A stretch of 64,000 nt of DNA. Origin: Streptomyces lincolnensis. GTDB taxonomy: Bacteria > Actinomycetota > Actinomycetes > Streptomycetales > Streptomycetaceae. Below are positions 37,430-45,441 of this stretch, piece by piece. Location of the stretch: NCBI RefSeq assembly GCF_001685355.1, contig NZ_CP016438.1, positions 5,022,001 through 5,086,000 of the forward strand, read 5' to 3'. The notes below the pieces were generated by a model, which ran no database searches, was not told where the DNA came from, and saw nothing but the letters and a program-made list of their open reading frames with translations. Numbering within the stretch: the first letter of the stretch is position 1; the number at the start of each line of letters is the position of its first letter. The position numbers and the translations under genes were made by a program.

Positions 37430-38164
37430 AGCTTTGTGCGCCTTGTCAGCGCTCCCCTTTGCTTGATCGCTGGACTCGGGCTCTTCATCCCCAGGACTCG
37501 ATGGCAGGGGCTCGTTCGGCTTGATGCCGAGGATCACCGTCGTGGGATCCGATGAGCCAGGGTCCGTCGATGCCAGACTCACTCTGGTCGTTGCGAACCA
37601 GCGGGGGCTGGGGTCAGTGTCGGCGTCTTCTGCTTCGGGTTTGCGGGCGACGGCAAAGCCGACCGTGCTCGTCCTGTCGCCCATCGGCATCTTGGTGCCG
37701 TCCTTGGCGACGATGACTATGTCCTTCCGGTGCTTCGGGCAGTAGCAGGTCATCACGTCGACTACGGTGCGCACGACGCCAAGCGATCCCTCTACAGAGG
37801 TGACGTGCTGACGCGCCACGTACTCCAGTTCACCGAGATCGAGCTCTCGTGATGACCGGGCACGGATCAAGAACTTCCAGACCGGCAAGAGCTCTTTCAG
37901 CGTCTCAATCGGCACTCCGATGTCGCGGGCACGCAGGATCCACGTCAGTAGTTCGACGACGATGGACGGATAGGCGCCAGCACGAGATCCGACCCGAACC
38001 GAGCGAGGGACCAGCCCCTCCGTCACGTAAAAGGTCAGCTGCCGATCACTGATCGAGTAGCCCTCACCTCGTACCCGCGCTATCAGTTCAGACTTCGTCA
38101 CCAAATCGGGCGGCCCCTCCTGCAATTGCAGGTACTCAAGGAAGCCATTCTCTTCGATCGCCAC
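37424..38164 (-). CDS. MerR-family regulator with an uncharacterised C-terminal domain
   Basis: This 246-residue protein has a MerR-type winged helix at about 22-90 (ISDRQLTFYVTEGLVPRS...RARDIGVPIETLKELL). A middle region contains the short CYCPKHRKDIVIVAK motif, possibly metal-binding, and the tail is acidic and disordered. The GTG start at 38164 has an excellent GGAGGTGA ribosome site. A perfect palindrome 23 bp upstream is the probable operator. Its place at the transposon's right end suggests control of the element's own promoters, though a cargo role is also possible. Confidence 0.82.
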   Translation of the reverse strand: MAIEENGFLEYLQLQEGPPDLVTKSELIARVRGEGYSISDRQLTFYVTEGLVPRSVRVGSRAGAYPSIVVELLTWILRARDIGVPIETLKELLPVWKFLIRARSSRELDLGELEYVARQHVTSVEGSLGVVRTVVDVMTCYCPKHRKDIVIVAKDGTKMPMGDRTSTVGFAVARKPEAEDADTDPSPRWFATTRVSLASTDPGSSDPTTVILGIKPNEPLPSSPGDEEPESSDQAKGSADKAHKAD

Positions 38165-38186
38165 TTCATCACCTCCATCCCCGCTA

Positions 38187-38205
38187 GCTACAGTACCACT
38201 GTAGC
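38187..38205. promoter_or_regulatory. palindromic operator upstream of the MerR-like gene
   Basis: GCTACAGTACCACTGTAGC is a perfect 8-3-8 inverted repeat just 5' of the MerR-like start. The half-site ACTGTAG shares the TGTAG core of the transposon-end repeats, so regulator and transposase could compete for neighbouring DNA. Confidence 0.75.
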
Positions 38206-38230
38206 GTCCGACCTCTCCAGTGTGACTGTC

Positions 38231-38331
38231 GTCTGCTACAGCGAAGCTGACGTCTAGATCCTACTTCAGCAGCTTTGCTCGCCTACTGCTCAACTACATG
38301 GGCATTCGCTGAACCAAAGCGGCCCCCTACA
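38231..38331. repeat. transposon right end with repeated TnsB-site-like motifs
   Basis: Read on the minus strand from the end, motif copies occur at 38331 (TGTAGGGGGCCGC), 38298 (TGTAGTTGAGCAG), 38287 (AGTAGGCGAGCA), 38266 (AAGTAGGATC) and 38240 (TGTAGCAGAC). The first matches the left terminus and the second matches the inner left copies. The right end thus has a denser array than the left, as in Tn7. Confidence 0.75.
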
Positions 38332-38336
38332 GCGGT
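38332..38336. repeat. target-site duplication, right copy (GCGGT)
   Basis: This exact copy of 29979-29983 lies between the element and the dnaB stop codon (38340-38342), with three bases (GCG) in between. Confidence 0.9.
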
Positions 38337-38339
38337 GCG

Positions 38340-39818
38340 TCAGGTCTGAGCCATGTCCACGAAGCGCGAGTAGTGACCCTGGAAGGCGACCGTGATGGTG
38401 GCCGTGGGGCCGTTACGGTGCTTGCCCACGATGATGTCCGCCTCGCCCGCGCGCGGCGACTCCTTCTCGTAGGCGTCCTCGCGGTGCAGCAGGATGACCA
38501 TGTCGGCGTCCTGCTCGATGGAGCCGGACTCACGCAGGTCGGACACCATCGGCTTCTTGTCGGTGCGCTGCTCGGGACCACGGTTGAGCTGCGAGAGCGC
38601 GATCACCGGGACCTCCAGCTCCTTGGCCAGGAGCTTGAGGTTACGGGACATGTCCGAGACCTCCTGCTGACGGCTCTCGGAGCGCTTGGAGCCACCGGCC
38701 TGCATCAGCTGGAGATAGTCGATGATCACGAGCTTGATGTCGTTGCGCTGCTTCAGCCGTCGGCACTTCGCGCGGATCTCCATCATCGACAGGTTCGGGG
38801 AGTCGTCGATGTAGAGCGGCGCGGCCGAGACCTCGGGCATCCGGCGGGCGAGTCGGGTCCAGTCCTCGTCCGTCATGGTGCCGGACCGCATGTGGTGCAG
38901 AGCGACGCGCGCCTCCGCGGAGAGCAGACGCATCGCGATCTCGTTGCGTCCCATTTCGAGGGAGAAGATGACGCTGGGCAGGTTGTGCTTGATGGACGCG
39001 GCGCGCGCGAAGTCCAGCGCGAGCGTCGACTTGCCCATGGCGGGTCGGGCCGCGATGACGATCATCTGGCCCGGATGCAGACCGTTGGTCAACGAGTCGA
39101 GGTCCGTGAAGCCGGTGGGCACACCGGTCATCTCACCGCTGCGCGACCCGATCGCCTCGATCTCGTCGAGAGCGCCCTCCATGATGTCGCCGAGCGGCAG
39201 ATAGTCCTCGCTGGTGCGCTGCTCGGTGACGGCGTAGATCTCGGCCTGGGCCCGGTTGACGATCTCGTCGACGTCGTCGTCGGCCGCGTATCCCATCTGC
39301 GTGATACGGGTGCCGGCCTCGACCAGGCGGCGCAGGACCGCGCGCTCGTGCACGATCTCCGCGTAGTACTCGGCGTTCGCCGCCGTCGGTACCGTCTGGA
39401 CGAGGGTGTGCAGATACGAGGCGCCGCCGACCTTGTTGATCTCGCCGCGCTTGGTGAGCTCGGCGGCGATCGTGATGGGGTCGGCCGGCTCGCCCTTGGC
39501 GTAGACGTCGAGGATCGCCTGGAAGATCGTCTCGTGCGCGGGCTTGTAGAAGTCGTGGCCCTTGATGACCTCGACGACGTCGGCGATGGCGTCCTTGGAC
39601 AGGAGCATGCCACCGAGGACGGACTGTTCGGCGTCGAGGTCCTGAGGCGGTACGCGCTCGAACGCCGTACCCCCGCCGTCCCACTCACCGGTGTCCCGGC
39701 CGCGTTCGTGCTGTTCGTCGCGGCCCCGGCCTCCGTTGCCGCGGCCGCGGGAGGCGGGCAGACGATCACTGGGACCGCTGTCGGCCCACGGGTCGTCCAA
39801 GGGCTCGGAAATGCTCAC
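38340..39818 (-). CDS. dnaB: replicative DNA helicase DnaB
   Basis: This 492-residue hexameric 5'-3' helicase of the replication fork has an N-terminal DnaB domain (QDLDAEQSVLGGMLLSKDAIADVVEVI) and a RecA-fold C-terminal domain. Walker A is ARPAMGKSTLALDFA, Walker B is KLVIIDYLQLM, and HRNGPTATITVAFQGHYSRFVD lies at the end. It contains no intein. The GTG at 39818 is chosen for its GGAGGAGG ribosome site and because the protein then begins SISEPLDDPWADSG, as in other Streptomyces. Its 3' end is intact despite the transposon 8 bp away, as expected if the element targets a conserved essential gene without damaging it. Confidence 0.97.
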   Translation of the reverse strand: MSISEPLDDPWADSGPSDRLPASRGRGNGGRGRDEQHERGRDTGEWDGGGTAFERVPPQDLDAEQSVLGGMLLSKDAIADVVEVIKGHDFYKPAHETIFQAILDVYAKGEPADPITIAAELTKRGEINKVGGASYLHTLVQTVPTAANAEYYAEIVHERAVLRRLVEAGTRITQMGYAADDDVDEIVNRAQAEIYAVTEQRTSEDYLPLGDIMEGALDEIEAIGSRSGEMTGVPTGFTDLDSLTNGLHPGQMIVIAARPAMGKSTLALDFARAASIKHNLPSVIFSLEMGRNEIAMRLLSAEARVALHHMRSGTMTDEDWTRLARRMPEVSAAPLYIDDSPNLSMMEIRAKCRRLKQRNDIKLVIIDYLQLMQAGGSKRSESRQQEVSDMSRNLKLLAKELEVPVIALSQLNRGPEQRTDKKPMVSDLRESGSIEQDADMVILLHREDAYEKESPRAGEADIIVGKHRNGPTATITVAFQGHYSRFVDMAQT

Positions 39819-40278
39819 CGAGCCACCTCCTCCCGTCCGCCGAGCGGACCTAGCCGTGCCCCTCATTTCTACGGCACGGCACTGACAAATAAGAGGCCCA
39901 ACTCCGTTTCTGGCGCGTCGGTTTTGTGCTGATTTCCAGGCCGACGAAACGGAGCGGGCGCCGGACCACCGTAGGCCCGCGGGCACCGTCAGCCAATCTG
40001 GTTATCCACAGGCCATGTGGACGACGGCCCGGATGCTGTGGAGAACTCCTCAAAACCTGTGCACGACCCGGTGGACAGGCCTGTGAACAAGCTCCACGAG
40101 TTGCCGCAGCACCCGCCTTGACCTGCCCATTTCCCGTCCACCGGCTGTGCAGAAGAAAAACTTTCCCAGTCGGACCAAGATCAGTTCGAACCGTACACAG
40201 GAGTGGACGACACCAGCGAGACAGTAAGGGTCATTACGGGATTGCATCTCTTACCTGTGGACGATTAGATTAGTGCTC
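39819..40278. other. 460-bp divergent intergenic region with DnaA-box-like 9-mers
   Basis: This non-coding stretch separates dnaB from the MATE gene. It contains TTATCCACA (40002-40010, one base from the Streptomyces DnaA box TTGTCCACA), TGTGGACGA at 40016 and again at 40256, TGTGGAGAA at 40037, GGTGGACAG at 40070 and TGTGAACAA at 40082. These are perfect or near DnaA boxes in both orientations. It is not oriC, as dnaA and dnaN are absent. DnaA may regulate dnaB here. Confidence 0.55.
40242..40271 (+). promoter_or_regulatory. promoter of the MATE gene (probably leaderless)
   Basis: TTGCAT (40242-40247), an 18-bp spacer and TAGATT (40266-40271) match a housekeeping promoter. The predicted start site falls on or just before the ATG at 40279, and no ribosome site exists, which suggests a leaderless transcript. 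A DnaA-box-like 9-mer (40256-40264) overlaps the spacer. Confidence 0.6.
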
Positions 40279-41616
40279 ATGACACAGGCTCCCGCGACAC
40301 CCAAGGCCGTCCGGCGACAGCACGATCGAGAGATCGTCGCGCTGGCCGTTCCGGCCTTCGGCGCACTCGTCGCCGAGCCCCTCTTCGTCCTGGCCGACAG
40401 CGCGATCGTGGGCCATCTCGGCACCGCGCAACTCGCCGGACTCGGCATCGCCTCGGCCCTTCTCACGACGGCCGTCAGCATCTTCGTCTTCCTTGCCTAC
40501 GCCACCACGGCCGCCGTGGCCCGACGGGTCGGAGCGGACGATCTCCAGGCCGCCATCCGCCAGGGCATGGACGGCATCTGGCTGGCCCTGCTGCTCGGCG
40601 CCGGCGTCATCGCCGTCGTGCTCCCCACAGCGCCGTCCCTCGTGGAACTCTTCGGCGCCTCCGACACCGCCGCCCCCTACGCGACGACCTATCTGCGGAT
40701 CTCGTCCCTGGGCATCCCGGCCATGCTCGTCGTCCTCGCCGCGACCGGCGTCCTGCGCGGCCTCCAGGACACGAAGACACCGCTGTACGTCGCCCTCGCC
40801 GGGTTCATCGCCAATGGGATCCTCAACGTCGGCCTCGTCTACGGTGCCGATCTGGGGATCGCGGGCTCCGCCTGGGGCACCGTCATCGCCCAGTGGGGCA
40901 TGGCCGTCGCCTATCTCGTGGTGGTGGTCCGCGGCGCCCGTCGTCATGGAGCTTCCCTGCGCCCCGACGCGGCCGGGATCCGAGCCTCCGCACAAGCCGG
41001 CGTCCCCCTATTGGTCCGCACCCTCTCGCTGCGGGCGATCCTGATGATCGCCACAGCCGTCGCGGCGCGGCTCGGCGACGCCGACATCGCGGCACACCAG
41101 ATCATCCTGTCCCTGTGGAGTCTGCTCGCCTTCGCCCTCGATGCCATCGCCATCGCCGGACAGGCCATCATCGGGCGGTATCTGGGAGCCGGCGACACAG
41201 CAGGCGCCCGCCAGGCATGCCGTCGCATGGTGGAGTGGGGTATCGCGGTCGGGGTCGTCCTCGGCGTCCTGGTGGTGATCTCCCGGCCGCTGTTCTTGCC
41301 CCTGTTCACCAGTGACTCCGTGGTCAAGGACGCAGCCCTGCCCGCTCTGGTGATCGTGGCGCTCTCCCAGCCGATCTGCGGAGTCGTCTTCACCCTGGAC
41401 GGGGTCCTCATGGGCGCCGGAGACGGCCCCTATCTGGCGTGGGCGATGATCCTCACCTTGGCGGTCTTCACTCCGGTCGCCCTGCCGATCCCGACACTGG
41501 GCGGTGGACTGACGGCTGTCTGGGCGGCCATGACGCTGATGATGACGGTACGGATGCTGACGCTCTGGCTACGAACCCGCTCGGGCCGCTGGCTCGTCAC
41601 CGGTGCCACCCGCTGA
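40279..41616 (+). CDS. MATE-family multidrug/Na+ or H+ antiporter (DinF-like)
   Basis: This 445-residue protein has twelve hydrophobic helices in two homologous halves and the MatE signature region (EIVALAVPAFGALVAEPLFVLADSAIVGHLGTAQLAGLGIA). It resembles the DinF branch and should export cationic compounds using an ion gradient. The ATG at 40279 is favoured over the GTG at 40273 because of the promoter position. Two parS sites follow its stop within 50 bp. Confidence 0.92.
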   Translation: MTQAPATPKAVRRQHDREIVALAVPAFGALVAEPLFVLADSAIVGHLGTAQLAGLGIASALLTTAVSIFVFLAYATTAAVARRVGADDLQAAIRQGMDGIWLALLLGAGVIAVVLPTAPSLVELFGASDTAAPYATTYLRISSLGIPAMLVVLAATGVLRGLQDTKTPLYVALAGFIANGILNVGLVYGADLGIAGSAWGTVIAQWGMAVAYLVVVVRGARRHGASLRPDAAGIRASAQAGVPLLVRTLSLRAILMIATAVAARLGDADIAAHQIILSLWSLLAFALDAIAIAGQAIIGRYLGAGDTAGARQACRRMVEWGIAVGVVLGVLVVISRPLFLPLFTSDSVVKDAALPALVIVALSQPICGVVFTLDGVLMGAGDGPYLAWAMILTLAVFTPVALPIPTLGGGLTAVWAAMTLMMTVRMLTLWLRTRSGRWLVTGATR

Positions 41617-41618
41617 CC

Positions 41619-41632
41619 GTTTCACGTGAAAC
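41619..41632. other. parS site (exact)
   Basis: Exact GTTTCACGTGAAAC begins two bases after the MATE stop codon (41614-41616). It is the first of a pair 29 bp apart. Confidence 0.92.
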
Positions 41633-41647
41633 ATCGCGGGCCGTCAC

Positions 41648-41661
41648 GTTTCACGTGAAAC
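41648..41661. other. parS site (exact)
   Basis: This is the second exact copy of the pair between MATE and rplI. The spacing of 29 bp is close to three helical turns, which places both sites on nearly the same DNA face. Confidence 0.92.
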
Positions 41662-41695
41662 ACCGCGTGCCGCCGTCTCCGCTCTCGGGCAGACA

Positions 41696-41729
41696 AGAGG
41701 GGCCGCACCCTCACGGGTGCGGCCCCTCT
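41696..41729 (-). terminator. terminator of the rpsF-ssb-rpsR-rplI operon
   Basis: AGAGGGGCCGCACCC and GGGTGCGGCCCCTCT form a perfect 15-bp stem with a TCAC loop, 26 bp past the rplI stop. Confidence 0.9.
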
Positions 41730-41755
41730 CACAACTGCTCAAGCCGAGCGCAGCG

Positions 41756-42202
41756 TCAGGCCGCGACGACCTCGATGTTGACCTTGGCGGCAACCTCGGG
41801 GTGCAGACGCACGGACGTCTCGTGAGCGCCCAGGGTCTTGATGGGCGAACCCAGCTCGATCCGGCGCTTGTCGACCTCGGGGCCACCGGAAGCCTTGATC
41901 GCGGAAGCGACGTCGGCCGGGGTGACGGAACCGAAGAGACGACCGGCGTCGCCGGAGCGGACGGCCAGACGGACCTTGACACCTTCGAGCTGGGCCTTCA
42001 CAACGTTGGCCTGCTCGATGGTCTGGATCTCGTGGATCTTGCGAGCACGACGGATCTGCTCGACGTCCTTCTCGCCACCCTTGGTCCAACGGATCGCGAA
42101 GTTCCGCGGGATCAGGTAGTTGCGAGCGTAACCGTCCTTGACGTCGACGACGTCGCCCGCGGCACCGAGGCCGGAGACCTCGTGGGTGAGGATGATCTTC
42201 AT
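41756..42202 (-). CDS. rplI: 50S ribosomal protein bL9
   Basis: This 148-residue bL9 opens [42 protein letters not shown], the conserved N-terminal rRNA-binding domain with the family glycines. A long connecting helix and the C-terminal domain follow. It is the last gene of rpsF-ssb-rpsR-rplI, 18 bp after rpsR. Confidence 0.98.
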   Translation of the reverse strand: MKIILTHEVSGLGAAGDVVDVKDGYARNYLIPRNFAIRWTKGGEKDVEQIRRARKIHEIQTIEQANVVKAQLEGVKVRLAVRSGDAGRLFGSVTPADVASAIKASGGPEVDKRRIELGSPIKTLGAHETSVRLHPEVAAKVNIEVVAA

Positions 42203-42220
42203 GAGTCGGTCACCCTTCCC

Positions 42221-42457
42221 TTATCGCGCGGTGGAGGTGTAGGGCAGCAGCGCCATCTCACGGCTGTTCTTGACAGCCGTGGCGACGTCACGCTGGTGCT
42301 GCGTGCAGTTGCCGGTCACGCGGCGGGCACGGATCTTGCCGCGGTCGGAAATGAACTTCCGCAGCATGTTCGTGTCCTTGTAGTCCACGTACGTGACCTT
42401 GTCCTTGCAGAAAGCGCAGACCTTCTTCTTCGGCTTGCGCACAGGCGGCTTCGCCAT
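42221..42457 (-). CDS. rpsR: 30S ribosomal protein bS18 (zinc-binding type)
   Basis: This 78-residue bS18 has [45 protein letters not shown]. The Cys-x-x-Cys pair plus a later Cys/His place it in the zinc-containing C+ class. Actinobacteria often also encode a C- paralogue elsewhere for growth under zinc limitation. It lies between ssb and rplI in the operon. Confidence 0.97.
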   Translation of the reverse strand: MAKPPVRKPKKKVCAFCKDKVTYVDYKDTNMLRKFISDRGKIRARRVTGNCTQHQRDVATAVKNSREMALLPYTSTAR

Positions 42458-42514
42458 GGTGTATCTCCTGTGTGATCAAGAAGTGTGGGTAGGCCCCACC
42501 CTCGGCCCGAAGGC

Positions 42515-43123
42515 CTAGAAGGGGGGCTCGTCCGAGTAGCCGCCGCCACCGCTGCTGCCGCCGGAGTTTCCACCCCAGCCGCCGCCACCGCCGCCGCCCT
42601 GCTGGGCGCCACCGGCGGGAGCGCCGGTCGCCCACGGGTCGTCGGCGGGAGCGCCGCCGCCCTGCTGACCGCCACCGGGGCCACCGCCCCAGCCGCCGCC
42701 ACCCTGGGCGCCGCCGCCACCACCGCCACCGCTGAAACCGCCGCCCTGGCCACCACGGCCGGCGGTCTTGGTGACCTTGGCCGTGGCACTGCGCAGACTG
42801 GCGCCGACTTCCTCGACGTCCAGCTCGTAGACCGTGCGCTTGACGCCCTCACGGTCCTCGTAGGACCGCTGCTTCAGCCGGCCCTGCACGATGACGCGCA
42901 TGCCTCGCTGGAGCGACTCGGCGACGTTCTCCGCCGCCTGACGCCAGACCGAGCAGGTCAGGAAGAGGCTTTCGCCGTCCTTCCACTCGTTGGTCTGACG
43001 GTCGAAGGTGCGGGGGGTGGACGCGACACGGAACTTCGCGACCGCCGCACCGGACGGGGTGAAGCGCAGCTCGGGGTCATCGACAAGATTGCCGACGACC
43101 GTGATGACGGTCTCGCCTGCCAT
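42515..43123 (-). CDS. ssb: single-stranded DNA-binding protein
   Basis: This 202-residue SSB has the N-terminal OB fold ([33 protein letters not shown]), a Gly-rich linker of about 70 residues and the acidic tip DEPPF that binds partner proteins. It protects single-stranded DNA at the fork. It is co-transcribed with ribosomal protein genes, as in other actinobacteria. Confidence 0.97.
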   Translation of the reverse strand: MAGETVITVVGNLVDDPELRFTPSGAAVAKFRVASTPRTFDRQTNEWKDGESLFLTCSVWRQAAENVAESLQRGMRVIVQGRLKQRSYEDREGVKRTVYELDVEEVGASLRSATAKVTKTAGRGGQGGGFSGGGGGGGAQGGGGWGGGPGGGQQGGGAPADDPWATGAPAGGAQQGGGGGGGWGGNSGGSSGGGGYSDEPPF

Positions 43124-43198
43124 GGGGGAACCTCTCGGCGGGTTTGCTCTGGCTGCTTGGTTGCTGCTACTCGAATCCCGAGATCAGCTGAGCGAAGC

Positions 43199-43489
43199 TC
43201 AGTGGGTCTCGGGGCGGAGGACCTTGGTCCGGAGGACCGACTCGTTCAGGTTCATCTGGCGGTCGAGCTCCTTGACGACCGCAGGCTCGGCCTGCAGGTC
43301 GATGACCGAGTAGATGCCCTCAGGCTTCTTCTTGATCTCGTACGAGAGACGACGACGGCCCCAGGTGTCGACCTTCTCGACCTTTCCGTTGCCCTCGCGG
43401 ACGACGGAGAGGAAGTTCTCGATCAGGGGGGCGACGGCGCGCTCCTCCAGATCGGGGTCGAGGATGACCATCACCTCGTAGTGACGCAT
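43199..43489 (-). CDS. rpsF: 30S ribosomal protein bS6
   Basis: This 96-residue bS6 starts [27 protein letters not shown] and contains [25 protein letters not shown]. The ATG at 43489 follows a perfect AAAGGAGGT ribosome site. bS6 binds bS18 on the platform of the small subunit. It is the first gene of the operon. Confidence 0.98.
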   Translation of the reverse strand: MRHYEVMVILDPDLEERAVAPLIENFLSVVREGNGKVEKVDTWGRRRLSYEIKKKPEGIYSVIDLQAEPAVVKELDRQMNLNESVLRTKVLRPETH

Positions 43490-43753
43490 GTGGAACCCAC
43501 CTCCTTTGGACTCAGCGGCCACGGTCGTTCCGTGGCAGGAGGGTTGTGATGCGTACGCAACGGTATCGGCCGCCACTGACAATCGGGGTTCCTCGAAGGA
43601 CTCCCGGGTCGTGACGTGGGCAGACACCGGTGCAGAGGGTACAGAGTACCCGCACAGCGGCTTCCGGTTGTAATCAGGCCTCGGGGACCGTCAATCTGTA
43701 CACATCGGGTGTGTATGGCGCTACGATGCGCCGCCTTTCGCAGGAGGTGCCCT

Positions 43754-44065
43754 ATGGCACAGGCATTGCGACCCAACACCGTCGGAGGGCTGTTCGCCAC
43801 GGACGGCAAGCCCCATCCTCTCCAGGACACGCTGCTCGCGGTGACCCTGGTGCTCGGCATCACGTCGTTCGTCACGGCGATGTTCCACGACCTGCACCTG
43901 CTGAGCTCCTGGACCGGACTGGTGGGGATCCTCACCGGCGCGTACGGCCAGTGGATCTCGGAGACGACCCGTGAGCGCTTCGGGCTGATCCTCGGCCTCG
44001 GCGCGGCGGGGGTCGGCTTCTTCCTCGGCATGGCGCACGGCGGGCTCTTCGGCGGAGTCTTCTGA
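43754..44065 (+). CDS. small integral membrane protein (actinobacterial)
   Basis: This 103-residue protein has about three hydrophobic helices (LLAVTLVLGITSFVTAMF, TGLVGILTGAYGQW and FGLILGLGAAGVGFFLGMAHGGLFGG). I know no function for it. The ATG at 43754 has a strong AGGAGGT site. A weak promoter (TGTACA-18-TACGAT at 43698-43727) lies upstream. It diverges from rpsF. Confidence 0.75.
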   Translation: MAQALRPNTVGGLFATDGKPHPLQDTLLAVTLVLGITSFVTAMFHDLHLLSSWTGLVGILTGAYGQWISETTRERFGLILGLGAAGVGFFLGMAHGGLFGGVF

Positions 44066-44245
44066 CACCAGGGACACCCTTCCCCCAAAACCTCATAACG
44101 GACGACGGAACGTCTCGGTGGCCCACTGAGCCGGGGCGAAGGTTCCGTACGCCCAGTCGGGGCGCCCGCCAGGCGCAGTAGGCTTCGGCGCGAGAGCCGG
44201 AGCCCCTGTACCCATGGGGACACACCAGCCCGAGGAGCGCCCCGA

Positions 44246-45367
44246 ATGAGCCTGACCCTGAGGACGATCAGCCGCGAGCAGCATCTGGCGTACATCCAGA
44301 GCCTGCCGTCGGCGAGCCACATGCAGGTTCCGGCCTGGGCAGACGTCAAGGCGGAGTGGCGCTCCGAGAGCCTTGGGTGGTTCGACGACAAGACCGGTGA
44401 GCTGGTCGGCGCGGGCATGGTCCTCTACCGGCAGCTCCCCAAGATCAAGCGATACCTGGCTTATCTGCCCGAGGGCCCGGTCATCAACTGGTTCGCGCCG
44501 AATCTGACCGAGTGGCTGGAACCGATGCTCGCGCACCTCAAGCACCAGGGCGCGTTCTCCGTGAAGATGGGCCCGCCGGTCATCATCCGGCGCTGGGAGG
44601 CCACCTCCATCAAGGCCGGCATCCAGAACCCCGACGTGAAGCGACTGCGTGACATCGAGGCCGACTTCATCGAACCGCGTGCCTTCGAGGTCGCCGACAA
44701 GCTGCGCCGTATGGGCTGGCAGCAGGGGGAGGACGGGGGCGCCGGCTTCGGCGATGTGCAGCCCCGCTACGTCTACCAGGTGCCGCTGGCGAACCGGTCC
44801 CTGGAAGAGGTCCACAAGAACTTCAACCAGCTGTGGCGTCGCAACATCAAGAAGGCCGAGAAGGCCGGCGTCGAGGTCGTCCAGGGCGGCTACCAGGACC
44901 TGGAGGAGTGGCAGCGGCTGTACGAGATCACGGCCGTGCGCGACCACTTCCGGCCCCGCCCGCTGTCGTACTTCCAGCGCATGTGGACGGCCCTCAACAG
45001 CGAGGACCCCAACCGCATGCGGCTGTACTTCGCGCGGCACAACGGTGTGAACCTGTCCGCGGCGACCATGCTGATCGTCGGCGGGCACGTCTGGTACTCC
45101 TACGGTGCCTCCGACAACATCGGCCGTGAGGTCCGGCCCTCGAACGCGATGCAGTGGCGGATGCTGCGCGACGCCTACGCGCTCGGCGCCACCGTCTACG
45201 ACCTTCGGGGCATCTCGGACTCGTTGGACGAGACCGACCATCTCTTCGGTCTGATCCAGTTCAAGGTGGGCACCGGCGGCCAGGCGGCCGAATACCTCGG
45301 CGAGTGGGACTTCCCGCTCAACAAGCTGCTCCACAAGGCGCTCGACATCTACATGTCGCGCCGCTGA
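44246..45367 (+). CDS. femX: FemX: peptidoglycan interpeptide-bridge glycyltransferase (FemABX family)
   Basis: This 373-residue FemABX aminoacyltransferase has GYQDLEEWQRLYEITAVRDHFRPRPLSYFQRMW in the second GNAT-like subdomain and SYGASDNIGREVRPSNAMQWRMLRDAYALGATVYDLRGI at the C-terminal motif, with the usual coiled-coil arm between subdomains. The order next to the alanine-racemase-like gene matches femX of S. coelicolor, which adds the single glycine bridge to lipid II from glycyl-tRNA. It is a cytosolic enzyme that acts on the membrane precursor. Confidence 0.92.
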   Translation: MSLTLRTISREQHLAYIQSLPSASHMQVPAWADVKAEWRSESLGWFDDKTGELVGAGMVLYRQLPKIKRYLAYLPEGPVINWFAPNLTEWLEPMLAHLKHQGAFSVKMGPPVIIRRWEATSIKAGIQNPDVKRLRDIEADFIEPRAFEVADKLRRMGWQQGEDGGAGFGDVQPRYVYQVPLANRSLEEVHKNFNQLWRRNIKKAEKAGVEVVQGGYQDLEEWQRLYEITAVRDHFRPRPLSYFQRMWTALNSEDPNRMRLYFARHNGVNLSAATMLIVGGHVWYSYGASDNIGREVRPSNAMQWRMLRDAYALGATVYDLRGISDSLDETDHLFGLIQFKVGTGGQAAEYLGEWDFPLNKLLHKALDIYMSRR

Positions 45368-45441
45368 CGTCGCGTTCTTCGCTTCAATAGCTCCCATACC
45401 TCTGATACACCGCAGCGACCAGAAAGGTTCCAGGTCCGGCC

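Larger units (their letters stand above)
29984..38331 (-). mobile_element. complete Tn7-like transposon at the 3' end of dnaB
   Basis: The element is 8,348 bp. It begins TGTAGGCAGCCG and its other end reads, on the opposite strand, TGTAGGGGGCCG, giving an imperfect terminal inverted repeat TGTAGG-NN-GCCG. GCGGT flanks both sides. Inside, all on the minus strand, lie a MerR-family gene, a DUF3892 gene, tnsA, tnsB, tnsC and a tniQ/tnsD-like gene. The four transposition genes overlap by ATGA junctions. No tnsE, Cas gene, CRISPR array or antibiotic-resistance cargo is present. The right end, next to tnsA's side, faces dnaB and lies 8 bp from its stop codon. Base composition is visibly poorer in G+C than the neighbourhood, most clearly in tniQ, which indicates horizontal origin. 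Confidence 0.95.

Noticed and set aside
29984..38331. CRISPR-associated transposon (CAST).
   Set aside because: There is no cas gene, repeat array or guide-like sequence in the element; tniQ carries its own HTH motifs instead.
38340..39818. Possible intein or disruption in dnaB caused by the neighbouring element.
   Set aside because: The reading frame is continuous with all helicase motifs, and the insertion lies outside the stop codon.
40002..40264. oriC itself.
   Set aside because: dnaA and dnaN are absent, and only about six degenerate boxes are present against the dense array of a Streptomyces oriC.
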